64,000 nt of DNA from Dyadobacter pollutisoli. Its GTDB lineage: Bacteria; Bacteroidota; Bacteroidia; Cytophagales; Spirosomataceae. The notes beneath the pieces are model-generated. The model did not search any database. It worked only from the letters and a program-made list of their open reading frames with translations, and was not told the origin of the DNA. A program made the translations under genes and the position numbers. Location: the NCBI RefSeq assembly GCF_026625565.1, contig NZ_CP112998.1:6484501-6548500 (forward strand), written 5' to 3'. Positions within the stretch are counted from its first letter, which is position 1. Each line of letters starts with the position of its first letter. This document shows, one piece after another, positions 26,798-35,755 of this stretch.

Positions 26798-27565
26798 ATG
26801 CTTTTAGCCGTCGACGTTGGAAACACAGATACTGTTTTTGGGCTATATCAATCCGGTGACTGGGATTATATTTGGCGCACCAGATCGCTTGTACAAGAGA
26901 ATGAGGTACATTATGAATCCAAACTGAGGCTGCATTTTCTGGAAGCAGGACTTTGGTTCGGTGACGTGGAGACGGTTGTGCTGAGTAGCGTAGTACCGGC
27001 ATTGACCCCGGCAATACTAAAAATGCTCCGGTCACTTTTCGGAGAGGATATTATCGTAGTCGGGCCGGACATTTACCCGGGCCTCTCCATCGCGATAGAC
27101 CATCCGCATGAAATCGGCGCGGACCTGATCGCCAATGCAGTAGCCGTTATGAACCGTTACCAAGAAAATTGCGTCGTGGTTGATTTTGGTACGGCACTTA
27201 CTTTCACAACGATTTCGAAGGACCGGAAAATATTGGGAGTTGCCATTCTGCCGGGCCTGATTACGGCGGTAAAAGCATTGTTTGCCAACACCGCGCAACT
27301 GCCCGAGGTGCCTCTGGAACTTCCTTCTTCGGCTATTGGGAAAAACACGACAGAGGCCATTCAGGCTGGTATTTTATTAGGATATGAAGGTTTGGTGAAA
27401 TCATTGCTGCATCGCATCCGAACTGAGCTTGGCGGTGAATGCATCGCAGTCGCCACGGGTGGGCTGTCCTCCATTATCGACACATTGCGGGATGAATTTG
27501 TTGAAATAGACAGAAAACTGACGCTCGACGGGCTGCGCGTGATTGGAGAAAGTATCAGAGGCTAG
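26798..27565 (+). CDS. coaX: Type III pantothenate kinase
   Basis: CoaX phosphorylates pantothenate, the first step of coenzyme A synthesis. The 255-residue protein has the ASKHA-fold phosphate loop LAVDVGNTDTVFGLY at the N-terminus, HEIGADLIANAVAV in the middle, VVDFGTALTFTT and the C-terminal ATGGLSSI. Length and motifs match the family. It is divergent from the beta-galactosidase gene. Its stop codon overlaps the stop of the next, convergent gene by 4 bp through a CTAG palindrome. Confidence 0.95.
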   Translation: MLLAVDVGNTDTVFGLYQSGDWDYIWRTRSLVQENEVHYESKLRLHFLEAGLWFGDVETVVLSSVVPALTPAILKMLRSLFGEDIIVVGPDIYPGLSIAIDHPHEIGADLIANAVAVMNRYQENCVVVDFGTALTFTTISKDRKILGVAILPGLITAVKALFANTAQLPEVPLELPSSAIGKNTTEAIQAGILLGYEGLVKSLLHRIRTELGGECIAVATGGLSSIIDTLRDEFVEIDRKLTLDGLRVIGESIRG

Positions 27566-27960
27566 CCGCGAAAAAGGCCGTCGCTGAGCAATGCACAATC
27601 TTTAACCGGCTGATTGTATAAATAAACCCAGCAAGGAATGACGGACTTCGATTCCGTGGTTACCGGAACGACCCGGCGAACATACAAGCTCGCTGCTTCG
27701 TCTTCAAAAACATCCTCATATTCATCCAGATCTTTGATCAGTTCGGTACCTGGTGTGAGCCGATAAATCTCCCCGTACACTTTACTGTCAGATTTTTCTT
27801 CATAAATGGCGCCGGGGTACCAGGTAATCCGGTACAAAAGACCATTGAAATAACCCTTGCCTTCGTAGGAGGAAAGCGCATGCAGTTTTTCAGCGAAAGG
27901 GTTGCTGAATCCCCGCATTAACGTGCCATAAGTAAATAAATAGCAAGGATCGGAAGTCAT
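27562..27960 (-). CDS. Gamma-glutamylcyclotransferase-like (AIG2/GGCT) protein
   Basis: The start at ATG 27960 gives 132 residues opening with MTSDPCYLFTYGTLMRGFSN, which holds the YGTLM substrate-loop motif of this fold. GKVYGEIYRLTP-like strands and DLDEYEDVFE follow; the Glu in the latter region is the usual catalytic position. Proteins of this fold cyclise gamma-glutamyl amines to 5-oxoproline, but many members act on unknown substrates. An upstream TTG (27981) would add seven residues before the conserved start and is less likely. Confidence 0.82.
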   Translation of the reverse strand: MTSDPCYLFTYGTLMRGFSNPFAEKLHALSSYEGKGYFNGLLYRITWYPGAIYEEKSDSKVYGEIYRLTPGTELIKDLDEYEDVFEDEAASLYVRRVVPVTTESKSVIPCWVYLYNQPVKDCALLSDGLFRG

Positions 27961-28109
27961 GGTAACGAAGCTGTAAGGCAAATTGTTTATAGTAATAAAT
28001 TATAGAACTTTTCCATTCTTCTACCAGAAGAGAGGTAGATGTGCTTATGTGATAAGTGTATTTTTCTTATATTTACATGTAAAGCTTTTCAACTTACTAA
28101 TATAAAGTT

Positions 28110-29570
28110 ATGTACGAAAAGAACCTTGGTACAACACAGAAAGCGTTGAGAATTAACTTAGATCGCAGGATTTACGGGTCATTCGCTGAGATAGGCGCGG
28201 GACAGGAAACAGCTGCGTACTTTTTTAAGGCCGGCGGGGCGTCTGGTACAGTTGCCAAAACGATGTCTGCCTATGACATGACGTTCAGTGATGCAATATA
28301 TGGGACCGAAGAGGGAGGAAGATATGTAGTGGAGTCCCGGTTGATGAAAATGTTGAACCGGGAATATAATCTGGTTGAAAAGCGACTTTCGGAAAAGCGG
28401 GGCGCTGACAGTCAATTTTTTGCCTTTGCCAATACAGTTGTTGCGCTCAATTTTCAGAAGACCAATGAGTCTCACGGATGGATCGGGTTGCAGTTTCAGC
28501 TCACACCGATGGGGCCTACCAATTATATGGTGATCCACGTGCGAATGCGTGACGATGAGAATGTTCTTCAGCAGCAGGCACTTGGTATTATCGGGGTCAA
28601 TCTGATGTATGGCTGCTTTTTCTACTATAAATCACCTGAGGTTCTGTTGCTGTCGCTCATGGATAACCTGACGACCGACCGGATTGAAATTGATATGGTA
28701 CGTTTCAGCGGGCCGGATTTCTCGAAAGTGGACAACCGTCTGATGAGCCTGAGATTGGTGAAAAACGGTTTTACGGATGCTGCATTGTTTGGTAGTGACG
28801 GTGGGGTGCTGCAACCTTCGGAGGCATTGTACAAAAAGCACATTCTCATGTTGCGTGGCCGCCTGAGGCCGATCACCAATGTGCACATTGACCTGATCAG
28901 CAATGGACAGAAGCAATTTCTGGCAGAGCCCGATGTTGATGAATCCAAAGTTGTACTGATCTCGGAGCTTACTTTGCACAATCTGAAAGGCGGTGACCGG
29001 GATATTGACGAAAAGGATTTTCTGGACCGTGTGGACATTCTGTGCTCGCTCGGGCACATGGTAATGATCTCCAACCACCACGAATATTACCGTCTGGTGG
29101 CCTATCTGTCGAGATTGACCAAGTTGAAAGCGGGCCTTTTGCTTGGCAGCCCGAGTTTGCAGGATATTTTTGAAGAAAAGCATTATGAATTTCTTCCGGG
29201 AGGTATCCTTGAATCCTTTGCAACTTTGTTCAGCCGGAAGGTAAAGTTGTTCATTTACCCTACATTGCAGCCTGACGGATCGGTTTACAGTTGTGAAAAC
29301 TTCATTGTACCTGATCACCTGCGGCCATTGTTTCAATATCTGATCATTAATGACAAAATCGAGGATATTGTGAATTATAACAAAGAGCACATGCACATTA
29401 CGACCGACAGTGTGCTTGAAAAAATAAAAAGAGGGGAGCCCGGCTGGGAAAAACTCGTACCCGAAAATGTAGCCCAGATCATTAAAGAAAAGTCACTTTT
29501 TGGTCTGCCTAGTGAAGATAATTACGTGGATACTGTCAAGCAGATCCATCAGGCAGTAGGGAATCTTTGA
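28110..29570 (+). CDS. Conserved protein of unknown function (486 residues)
   Basis: I recognise the opening GSFAEIGAGQETAAYFFKAGGASGTVAKTMSAYDM pattern (shown here only as GSFAEIGAGQET and GTVAKTMSAYDM) as belonging to a conserved bacterial family but cannot name a proven function. No signal peptide or membrane helix is seen, so it is probably cytoplasmic. Notable parts are SAYDMTFSDAIYGTEEGGRY, a Gln/Met-rich middle, HMVMISNHHEYYRLVAYLSR and GLLLGSPSLQDIFEEKHYEF near residues 345-370. Database names for such proteins are inconsistent. It stands alone between convergent and downstream genes, with an AT-rich leader. Confidence 0.8.
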   Translation: MYEKNLGTTQKALRINLDRRIYGSFAEIGAGQETAAYFFKAGGASGTVAKTMSAYDMTFSDAIYGTEEGGRYVVESRLMKMLNREYNLVEKRLSEKRGADSQFFAFANTVVALNFQKTNESHGWIGLQFQLTPMGPTNYMVIHVRMRDDENVLQQQALGIIGVNLMYGCFFYYKSPEVLLLSLMDNLTTDRIEIDMVRFSGPDFSKVDNRLMSLRLVKNGFTDAALFGSDGGVLQPSEALYKKHILMLRGRLRPITNVHIDLISNGQKQFLAEPDVDESKVVLISELTLHNLKGGDRDIDEKDFLDRVDILCSLGHMVMISNHHEYYRLVAYLSRLTKLKAGLLLGSPSLQDIFEEKHYEFLPGGILESFATLFSRKVKLFIYPTLQPDGSVYSCENFIVPDHLRPLFQYLIINDKIEDIVNYNKEHMHITTDSVLEKIKRGEPGWEKLVPENVAQIIKEKSLFGLPSEDNYVDTVKQIHQAVGNL

Positions 29571-29661
29571 GATTTAGCTGTCTGGGGAATTGGAATGAAA
29601 AACAAATCCCCAGACAGTAACCCCGACGGAGAAATGGCTTTTGGCTATAAATCATTTCTCC

Positions 29662-30984
29662 ATGGCTCAGATACTGACACCTCCCTCAACCATCTCAGAA
29701 AGAATCCGTTACCTTGGTCCTGGCTTTATTCTCTCCGCCGCCGTTGTAGGTTCGGGGGAACTCATCGCTACTACTGCCTTAGGTGCCAAAGCAGGTTTTG
29801 TTATGTTTTGGCTAATCATAGTAAGCTGCCTTGCGAAAGTGGCATTACAGCTGGAATTCGGTAAAAATGCCATTTATACAGGCACTTTTATCATGCATAA
29901 TTTCAATCAGCTGCCTGGCGGAAAATGGGGAAAATCACATTGGAGCATTTGGCTGTGGCTGTCTTTACAAGGGTTGAAATTGTTGCAGGTAGGCGGTATC
30001 GTTGGGGGAGTAGCCATCGTACTGAATATGGGTTTCCCGTTTATTTCTGTCAATATCTGGGCGATTATCGCCGTACTTGTAACATCTTTTCTGGTATATC
30101 GCGGTAACTATGGGCCCATTGAAAAGGGGGCTCTGGTAATGATTATTCTGTTTACAGTGGTCATTCTGCTCTCATTGCTGCTCTTGCAGGAAACGAAATA
30201 CGCTATTCACTGGGACCAGCTGAAAACGGGCCTGCAATTTTCACTGCCGGTGGGTATGGTGGCCATGGCTTTTGGCGCATTTGGCATTACCGGTGTGGGC
30301 GGCGACGAGATTATGTACTACAATTACTGGTGCATTGAAAAGGGGTATGCGGCTTATGCGGGACCAAATGACGGCAGCTTGCAATGGGCTGAGCGGGCAA
30401 AAGGTTGGTTTAAAGTAATGTACCTGGATGCGGTGCTTTCTATGGTCGTATATACCATCGTTACTGCGGCATTTTATTTGCTGGGCGCGGCTGTTTTACA
30501 TGGTGGAGGAAGTGTGCCGGAAGGTTACCATATGGTGGAAGTGCTGTCGCGCATTTTTACTGAAACATTGGGTCCCTGGGCGAAGACGTTGTTTCTGGTA
30601 GGGGCGTTTTTTGTGTTGTACTCCACGTTATTTACCGCTACGGCAAGCTGGGCGAGGGTTTGGGGCGATGCGTTTGGCCAGCTCGGGTGGATGAAATTTG
30701 ATACGCCGGCCGAGCAGCGAAAGGCAATCGCAATACTTTCGTGGGTTCTTCCGGCAGTCTGGTGCATTCTATTCCTGTTTTTGCAGGCACCGGTCATGAT
30801 GGTTATTATGGGCGGAATCGCCACCTCTATTTTATTGATCCTGATCGTTTACGTTTCCCTGGTGTTCCGCTATCGCGAACTACCCGTTTTGCTTTCTCCC
30901 TCAGCGACATATGATTTGTTTTTTTGGTTCAGCGTGGCCTCCATTCTTGTTGTCAGCGGCTATGGGCTTGTACAAATTATATAA
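29662..30984 (+). CDS. Nramp-family (PF01566-like) transporter lacking the canonical metal-site motifs
   Basis: Starting at ATG 29662 (a TTG at 29641 is less likely) the product has 440 residues and about eleven membrane helices. The first helix reads LGPGFILSAAVVGSGELIATT: the canonical D-P-G-N of Nramp is replaced by G30-S-G-E33. In the sixth helix the usual M-P-H is replaced by GVGGDEIMYYN. The general Nramp plan, including the GPGF start, is kept. Canonical Nramp proteins import Mn/Fe with protons through those residues, so the substrate here is uncertain. No regulator or metal gene lies beside it. Confidence 0.82.
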   Translation: MAQILTPPSTISERIRYLGPGFILSAAVVGSGELIATTALGAKAGFVMFWLIIVSCLAKVALQLEFGKNAIYTGTFIMHNFNQLPGGKWGKSHWSIWLWLSLQGLKLLQVGGIVGGVAIVLNMGFPFISVNIWAIIAVLVTSFLVYRGNYGPIEKGALVMIILFTVVILLSLLLLQETKYAIHWDQLKTGLQFSLPVGMVAMAFGAFGITGVGGDEIMYYNYWCIEKGYAAYAGPNDGSLQWAERAKGWFKVMYLDAVLSMVVYTIVTAAFYLLGAAVLHGGGSVPEGYHMVEVLSRIFTETLGPWAKTLFLVGAFFVLYSTLFTATASWARVWGDAFGQLGWMKFDTPAEQRKAIAILSWVLPAVWCILFLFLQAPVMMVIMGGIATSILLILIVYVSLVFRYRELPVLLSPSATYDLFFWFSVASILVVSGYGLVQII

Positions 30985-31121
30985 AGCGGTATAGTACTTA
31001 AAGGCAATTTAGTAGTATTTTTTAATACGGGGCAATAAGGGCATTTGTAACAATTATCGTCTAACTGATTGCAGACCAAAGCTATGATCAACCCCAGTCT
31101 GAAATCCTAAATCTTATTCTT

Positions 31122-32429
31122 ATGCAAAAACCAAACGAAGTTTCGAGAAGGGACTTTATCAAGAACTCAACAGGTGCGGCAGTCGCGCTTTCCATTCCCT
31201 ACATTATTCCTGCTCAGGCATTCGGTGCCAATGATAGGGTCCGTGTAGCGGTATTGGGTGTGAATGGGCGCGGACAGGACCATATCAAAGGTTTTAATAA
31301 TTTAAGTAATGTTGAAGTAGCTACTTTTTGCGACCCCGACAACAACATTGTTCAGAAACGGGCCAAAGAATTTGAAGAAAAAACCGGCAAGAAAGTGAAG
31401 ACTGAGAATGACTTGCGTAAGGTTTTTGAAGATAAATCGATTGATGCGGTTAGTATAGCTACGCCAAACCATTGGCACGCGCTGGCTGCTATCTGGGCTT
31501 GCCAGGCTGGGAAGGATGTGTATGTCGAAAAACCAGGTTCCCATAATTTACACGAAGGCAGAAAGCTGGTAGAGGCGGCACACAAATACAAGAGAGTGGT
31601 GCAGCACGGGGTGCAATTGAGAAGTTCAGAAGCGTTAAAAGAGGCTGTAAAACACTTGCGTGACGGGTTGATAGGAAATGTTTACATGGCGAGAGGGCTT
31701 GTGTACAAATGGAGACCTGATATTGGCGACAAAGGTACCGAGCCGATACCGGCAGGGCTTAATTATGACCTGTGGACAGGTCCGGCCGAAATGAAGCCGT
31801 TCTCCAAAAACTATGTGCATTATGACTGGCACTGGCATTGGAATTACGGAAATGGTGATATTGGAAACCAGGGAATTCATGAGACGGATATGTGTATGTG
31901 GGGGCTGGGCGTCGATAGCTTTCCCGAGAAGATCACATCGTCGGGAGGCAAGTTTTTGTGGAATGATGCGAAGGAAACACCTGAGTTGCTGACGTCTTCA
32001 TTTATTTATCCAAAAGAGAAAAAGATCATTGAGTTTGAAGTACGTCCCTGGATGACCAACGATGAAGGCGGTGCTGGTATCGGAAACATATTCTATGGTT
32101 CGGAGGGATATATGGTTGTAAAAGGGTATGACTATTACGAAACGTTTTTGGGTAAGGAAAAGAAACCTGGGCCAACACGCAAAGCAGGAGGCGATCACTA
32201 CAAAAACTTCATTGATGCAGTAGTAGCGAAAGATCCTTCATTACTCAATGGACCGGTTGAAACTGCTCATCTTTCGTCAGGATTGGCACATTTGGGTAAT
32301 ATCGCTTACAGAACAGGAAGAGCGCTGACATTTGATCCTAAGACTGAGAAGTTTGTAGGAGACGATGACGCGAACAAGTACCTGACCAGAAAGTACCGCG
32401 CCCCATATTCACTGCCGCAGGTAGTGTAG
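31122..32429 (+). CDS. Gfo/Idh/MocA-family oxidoreductase with Tat signal
   Basis: The 435-residue protein begins with a twin-arginine signal (SRRDFIKNSTGAAVALSIPY), so it is exported folded. A Rossmann NAD(P) domain follows (VRVAVLGVNGRGQDHIKGF) with the family EKP motif in GKDVYVEKPGSHNL; His-rich ATPNHWHALAA and the HWHWNYGNGDIGNQGIHETD segment fit the large Bacteroidota/Planctomycetota subgroup of Tat-exported members. These often act in sugar or glycoside breakdown, with substrate unknown. A strong terminator follows at 32451. No partner gene is adjacent. Confidence 0.92.
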   Translation: MQKPNEVSRRDFIKNSTGAAVALSIPYIIPAQAFGANDRVRVAVLGVNGRGQDHIKGFNNLSNVEVATFCDPDNNIVQKRAKEFEEKTGKKVKTENDLRKVFEDKSIDAVSIATPNHWHALAAIWACQAGKDVYVEKPGSHNLHEGRKLVEAAHKYKRVVQHGVQLRSSEALKEAVKHLRDGLIGNVYMARGLVYKWRPDIGDKGTEPIPAGLNYDLWTGPAEMKPFSKNYVHYDWHWHWNYGNGDIGNQGIHETDMCMWGLGVDSFPEKITSSGGKFLWNDAKETPELLTSSFIYPKEKKIIEFEVRPWMTNDEGGAGIGNIFYGSEGYMVVKGYDYYETFLGKEKKPGPTRKAGGDHYKNFIDAVVAKDPSLLNGPVETAHLSSGLAHLGNIAYRTGRALTFDPKTEKFVGDDDANKYLTRKYRAPYSLPQVV

Positions 32430-32450
32430 TAGTATAAATTAAGTTTTTCT

Positions 32451-32475
32451 AAAAGCCCGGATATTCCGGGCTTTT
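32451..32475 (+). terminator. Terminator after the Gfo/Idh/MocA gene
   Basis: The stem AAAAGCCCGGA (32451-32461) with TCCGGGCTTTT (32465-32475) has a 3-nt loop and runs into T residues. It separates the oxidoreductase gene from the toxin-antitoxin pair. Confidence 0.85.
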
Positions 32476-32531
32476 TACTATTACAAAAGTTCTCTTTTGC
32501 AGAACTTTTGCTACATTTATACACACATTTG

Positions 32532-32864
32532 ATGAAAGTACATCTTATAAAAAAGAAAAGCATTGAGGATTTTGTGAGAAGTAATGCAAAGAGCAAACCT
32601 TCTTGCGAGGATTGGTTGAATAAGTTGAAATATGCCGACTGGACACAGCCAGAGCATGTCAAGGCTACTTTCGGCTCTGCGGATTTGCTAGGAGACGGAA
32701 CGAACAGGGTTGTGTTTAACATTGGAGGAAATAACTATCGGCTGATAGCGAAGTACGTTTTTGGCCAGAAACATGTCCATTTATTTGTTTGCTGGATTGG
32801 TACGCATTCGGATTACACTGTTTTATGCAAGAACCGCGAGCAGTATACGGTTAATCAGTTTTAA
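32532..32864 (+). CDS. higB: HigB-family toxin (RelE-superfamily mRNA interferase)
   Basis: From ATG 32532 the product has 110 residues with the HigB_toxin pattern: KYADWTQPEHVKATFGSADLL, NRVVFNIGGNNYRLIAKYVF and CWIGTHSDYTV. Such toxins cleave mRNA on the ribosome. The stop is 3 bp before the antitoxin start, toxin first, the usual HigBA order. A TTG at 32508 would add eight residues and is less likely. Confidence 0.9.
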   Translation: MKVHLIKKKSIEDFVRSNAKSKPSCEDWLNKLKYADWTQPEHVKATFGSADLLGDGTNRVVFNIGGNNYRLIAKYVFGQKHVHLFVCWIGTHSDYTVLCKNREQYTVNQF

Positions 32865-32867
32865 ATT

Positions 32868-33296
32868 ATGGAAACACTAAAATATAGGATAATAAAAGAC
32901 GGCAAGCAGTACAAGGATTATTGTAATGCATTGGAAGAGCTGTTGATAGGTCAAAATTCAGATGAGAATATTGACGAAATTGAGCTACTTACGCTTTTGA
33001 TTGAAAAGTATGATTCTGAAAACGATACATTCGGAGAGGTTGACCCTGTTACACTACTTCAATCCCTCATGAATGAACATGAAATGAGGGCAAAAGATGT
33101 TGTAGACTTGCTTAATGTAAGCAAAGGTTACGTTTCTGATATTTTACATTACAGAAAGGGAATGTCAAAAGAAGTCATCAGAAAGCTTGCAGATCATTTT
33201 AAGGTTAATCAAAAGGCCTTTAATCGACCGTATACGCTGAAAATGCCTAGCAGACTTGGAATACCAGGTACACGGATATCAATGAATCCACGATAA
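32868..33296 (+). CDS. higA: HigA-family antitoxin
   Basis: The 142-residue protein has an N-terminal helical region and an XRE-type HTH at about residues 65-120 (MRAKDVVDLLNVSKGYVSDI, then GMSKEVIRKLADHFKVNQ). HigA antitoxins bind the toxin and repress the operon. The length is long for HigA (often about 95-120) because of an N-terminal extension (DENIDEIELLTLLIEKYDSE). It follows higB by 3 bp. Confidence 0.88.
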   Translation: METLKYRIIKDGKQYKDYCNALEELLIGQNSDENIDEIELLTLLIEKYDSENDTFGEVDPVTLLQSLMNEHEMRAKDVVDLLNVSKGYVSDILHYRKGMSKEVIRKLADHFKVNQKAFNRPYTLKMPSRLGIPGTRISMNPR

Positions 33297-33357
33297 CTTT
33301 TTATCGTAACTTAGCATTTAAAGACTGGTATTTAAACTTTTATCTATCAATACACAC

Positions 33358-33729
33358 ATGGAACCCAATCAGGAAATTAGCCGCTACCTAGCGAACGCAA
33401 AGGAAATTCTCAGTACGAAGGCAAAAAAGGAAGGAAATGAGTATCGAGACATCAAATATGTTCAGATGGCGTCCGGTACGGCTTACAATGCGGCCTTGAT
33501 GATTGCTGATCAGTACCTTTTGAGGAAAGAGGGGAATAAATTTATCAAACCTAAAAGTATTGATGAATACCGAAATAGATTGAGAAAATATAACAAGACT
33601 TTACTGTCCTATCTGAACGAGGCCTACGATACTTTGCATTTGGCTGGATACTATCACGGCACACCATCTGTAAGAACCATAAAAGAGGGATTGGATGCTA
33701 CGCAAAAAATGTTGGCATCGATTGAGTAA
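33358..33729 (+). CDS. DUF5618-family protein
   Basis: The 123-residue all-helical protein carries ISRYLANAKEILSTKAKKEG, YRDIKYVQMASGTAYNAALM and a C-terminal YDTLHLAGYYHGTPSVRTIKEG, matching the Bacteroidota family DUF5618. The fold looks HEPN-like by eye (long helices, R/Y-rich second helix), but no Rx4-6H motif is present. It lies 61 bp after higA in the same direction and before a strong terminator, so it may be a third member of the HigBA transcript. Confidence 0.75.
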   Translation: MEPNQEISRYLANAKEILSTKAKKEGNEYRDIKYVQMASGTAYNAALMIADQYLLRKEGNKFIKPKSIDEYRNRLRKYNKTLLSYLNEAYDTLHLAGYYHGTPSVRTIKEGLDATQKMLASIE

Positions 33730-33747
33730 TAGACCATTGACCCCATA

Positions 33748-33783
33748 AAAACAGCCAGCTGAATCACTTCGGCTGGCTGTTTT
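33748..33783. terminator. Bidirectional terminator between DUF5618 and accC genes
   Basis: The stem AAACAGCCAGC (33748-33759, as AAAACAGCCAGC in context) with GCTGGCTGTTT (33772-33783) is flanked by A and T runs on both sides, serving both convergent transcripts. Confidence 0.88.
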
Positions 33784-33798
33784 ATTGATATTGAAATG

Positions 33799-35148
33799 TT
33801 ATCCTTTCAACGACGAGAAGTCAAATGTTTCAAGATATTTCGTCGTGAAATTTCCTGATTTGAATCCTGCATCGTCCATTAGTTTAATGTGGAATGGGAT
33901 CGTAGTTTTGATCCCTTCGATCACAAATTCCTGCAATGCACGCTTCATACGGGTGATCACCTCTTCGCGCGACTGACCACTTACGATCAATTTCGCGATC
34001 ATGGAATCATAGTTAGGCGGAATAGTATAGCCGCTGTAAACATGACTATCGATACGTACGCCGTGTCCACCAGGGAAGTGCAGATTGGTGATTTTTCCAG
34101 GAGCAGGTCTGAAACCGTTTCCAGGATCCTCGGCATTAATACGGCACTCCATTGCAAAAAGCTTAGGCGTGTAATTAACACCGGAAATCGGTTCACCCGC
34201 AGCAACTTTGATTTGCTCTTTGATTAGATCGAAATCGGTAACTTCTTCCGTAATAGGATGTTCAACCTGAATACGGGTATTCATTTCCATAAAAAAGAAA
34301 TCACCGTGCTTGTCCACCAAAAACTCGATGGTACCGGCCCCTTCATAACCAATGGCCTGCGCTCCTTTGATAGCAGCTGCACCCATTTTTTCGCGAAGTT
34401 CGGGGGTAATGATAGGAGAAGGTGTTTCTTCAACCAGCTTCTGATGGCGACGCTGAATAGAACAGTCGCGCTCTGACAAGTGGCAAACCTTACCAAACTG
34501 ATCTCCGATGATCTGGATTTCAATGTGACGCGGCTCTTCTACAAATTTTTCGAGGTATAAACCGTCGTTGCCAAATGCAGCAGCAGATTCAGTACGGGCA
34601 TCATTCCAGGCCTTTTCGAACTCGTCGGGCTTGTTAATGATACGCATTCCACGTCCACCACCACCGGCCGTCGCTTTCACGATCACCGGATAGCCAATTC
34701 CTTCGGCCAATCTTTTGCCTTGTTCAACAGATTCCAGTAATCCTTCTGAGCCTGGTACTACCGGAACACCAGCTGCGATCATGGTCGCTTTTGCAGTAGC
34801 TTTATCACCCATTCCATTGATCTGCGCAGCAGTTGCGCCAATGAATTTAATGCCATAATCGGCACATATCTGGGAGAATTCAGCATTTTCAGACAGGAAT
34901 CCGTACCCGGGATGGATTGCGTCCGCGCCGGTAACTTCCGCTGCTGAAATGATATTTTGTATACTTAGGTAAGATTGTCTGCTTGGAGGAGGCCCTATGC
35001 ATACTGCTTCGTCAGCAAATCGTACATGAAGGCTATCGCGGTCGGCTGTGGAATAAACCGCTACGGTTTTAATTCCCATTTCCCGGCAGGTCCTGATCAC
35101 ACGTAATGCGATTTCACCCCGGTTAGCAATGAGTATCTTTTTAAACAT
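33799..35148 (-). CDS. accC: Acetyl-CoA carboxylase, biotin carboxylase subunit
   Basis: AccC carboxylates biotin on AccB with ATP and bicarbonate, the first half of malonyl-CoA synthesis. From ATG 35148 it has 449 residues, with the start MFKKILIANRGEIALRVIRT, the ATP-grasp loop ATAGGGGRGMR, CSIQRRHQKLVEETPS and the catalytic EMNTRIQVEHPITE. All are canonical. It is the last gene of the yceD-rpmF-plsX-fabH-efp-accB-accC run, 36 bp after accB. An upstream in-frame TTG (35157) is not needed. Confidence 0.98.
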   Translation of the reverse strand: MFKKILIANRGEIALRVIRTCREMGIKTVAVYSTADRDSLHVRFADEAVCIGPPPSRQSYLSIQNIISAAEVTGADAIHPGYGFLSENAEFSQICADYGIKFIGATAAQINGMGDKATAKATMIAAGVPVVPGSEGLLESVEQGKRLAEGIGYPVIVKATAGGGGRGMRIINKPDEFEKAWNDARTESAAAFGNDGLYLEKFVEEPRHIEIQIIGDQFGKVCHLSERDCSIQRRHQKLVEETPSPIITPELREKMGAAAIKGAQAIGYEGAGTIEFLVDKHGDFFFMEMNTRIQVEHPITEEVTDFDLIKEQIKVAAGEPISGVNYTPKLFAMECRINAEDPGNGFRPAPGKITNLHFPGGHGVRIDSHVYSGYTIPPNYDSMIAKLIVSGQSREEVITRMKRALQEFVIEGIKTTIPFHIKLMDDAGFKSGNFTTKYLETFDFSSLKG

Positions 35149-35184
35149 GAAAATCAATTAAGTTTTACAGATCGTCCATTGCCC

Positions 35185-35667
35185 TTATATAGGCTCAACA
35201 AGAAATAATGGCTGGTCAAATTCTACCGGCGTGGCGTTTTCAACTAGTATTTTTACAATTTTACCTGAAACCTCAGATTCAATTTCATTGAAAAGCTTCA
35301 TCGCTTCGATCACACAAACTACCTTGCCCGGCTTGATCTCATCTCCTATGTTAGAGAATGCAGGAGTTTCTGGGCTGGATGCGCGGTAGAATGTACCGAT
35401 CATCGGGGATTTGATCGTGATTAGGTTAGAAGCCGCTTCGGTGGAAACCACTGGTTCTGCAGGAGCTGACGGCGCGACCGGAGCCGTAGGTACCGCTGGC
35501 GCGTAAGATGGCGCAGGAGCGGCAGGAGACGTAGTAGTAACCGATGCCGTAGGCGCGGAACCGTAACGTTTTACCTTAATTTTCAGATCAGCAGTTTCAA
35601 TGTTCACTTCATCAAGACCCGACTGGGCAATGAAGTCAATCAATTTTTGGATTTCTTTGGTTTCCAT
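35185..35667 (-). CDS. accB: Acetyl-CoA carboxylase, biotin carboxyl carrier protein
   Basis: The 160-residue AccB has an N-terminal helix-turn segment, an Ala/Pro/Val-rich flexible linker (about residues 40-75) and the biotinyl domain with the biotin-accepting K124 in EAMKLFNE. Length is typical. It is placed between efp and accC, as in other Bacteroidota. Confidence 0.97.
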   Translation of the reverse strand: METKEIQKLIDFIAQSGLDEVNIETADLKIKVKRYGSAPTASVTTTSPAAPAPSYAPAVPTAPVAPSAPAEPVVSTEAASNLITIKSPMIGTFYRASSPETPAFSNIGDEIKPGKVVCVIEAMKLFNEIESEVSGKIVKILVENATPVEFDQPLFLVEPI

Positions 35668-35755
35668 TTAGTCAAATTTAAACTGTGGGGAATATCCGTT
35701 GAGGCTTTGTAATAAGCAGGTAAGCCGGACCATTTACCTTCACAGAAAACAAAAT

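Noticed and set aside
28632..29396. A 254-codon frame antisense to the 486-residue gene
   Set aside because: The plus-strand protein carries clear conserved blocks throughout the same region; the antisense text has no domain pattern.
31122..32429. Gfo/Idh/MocA protein as part of the uronate pathway
   Set aside because: It lies 22 kb away with its own terminator and a Tat signal, and the substrate cannot be read from sequence.
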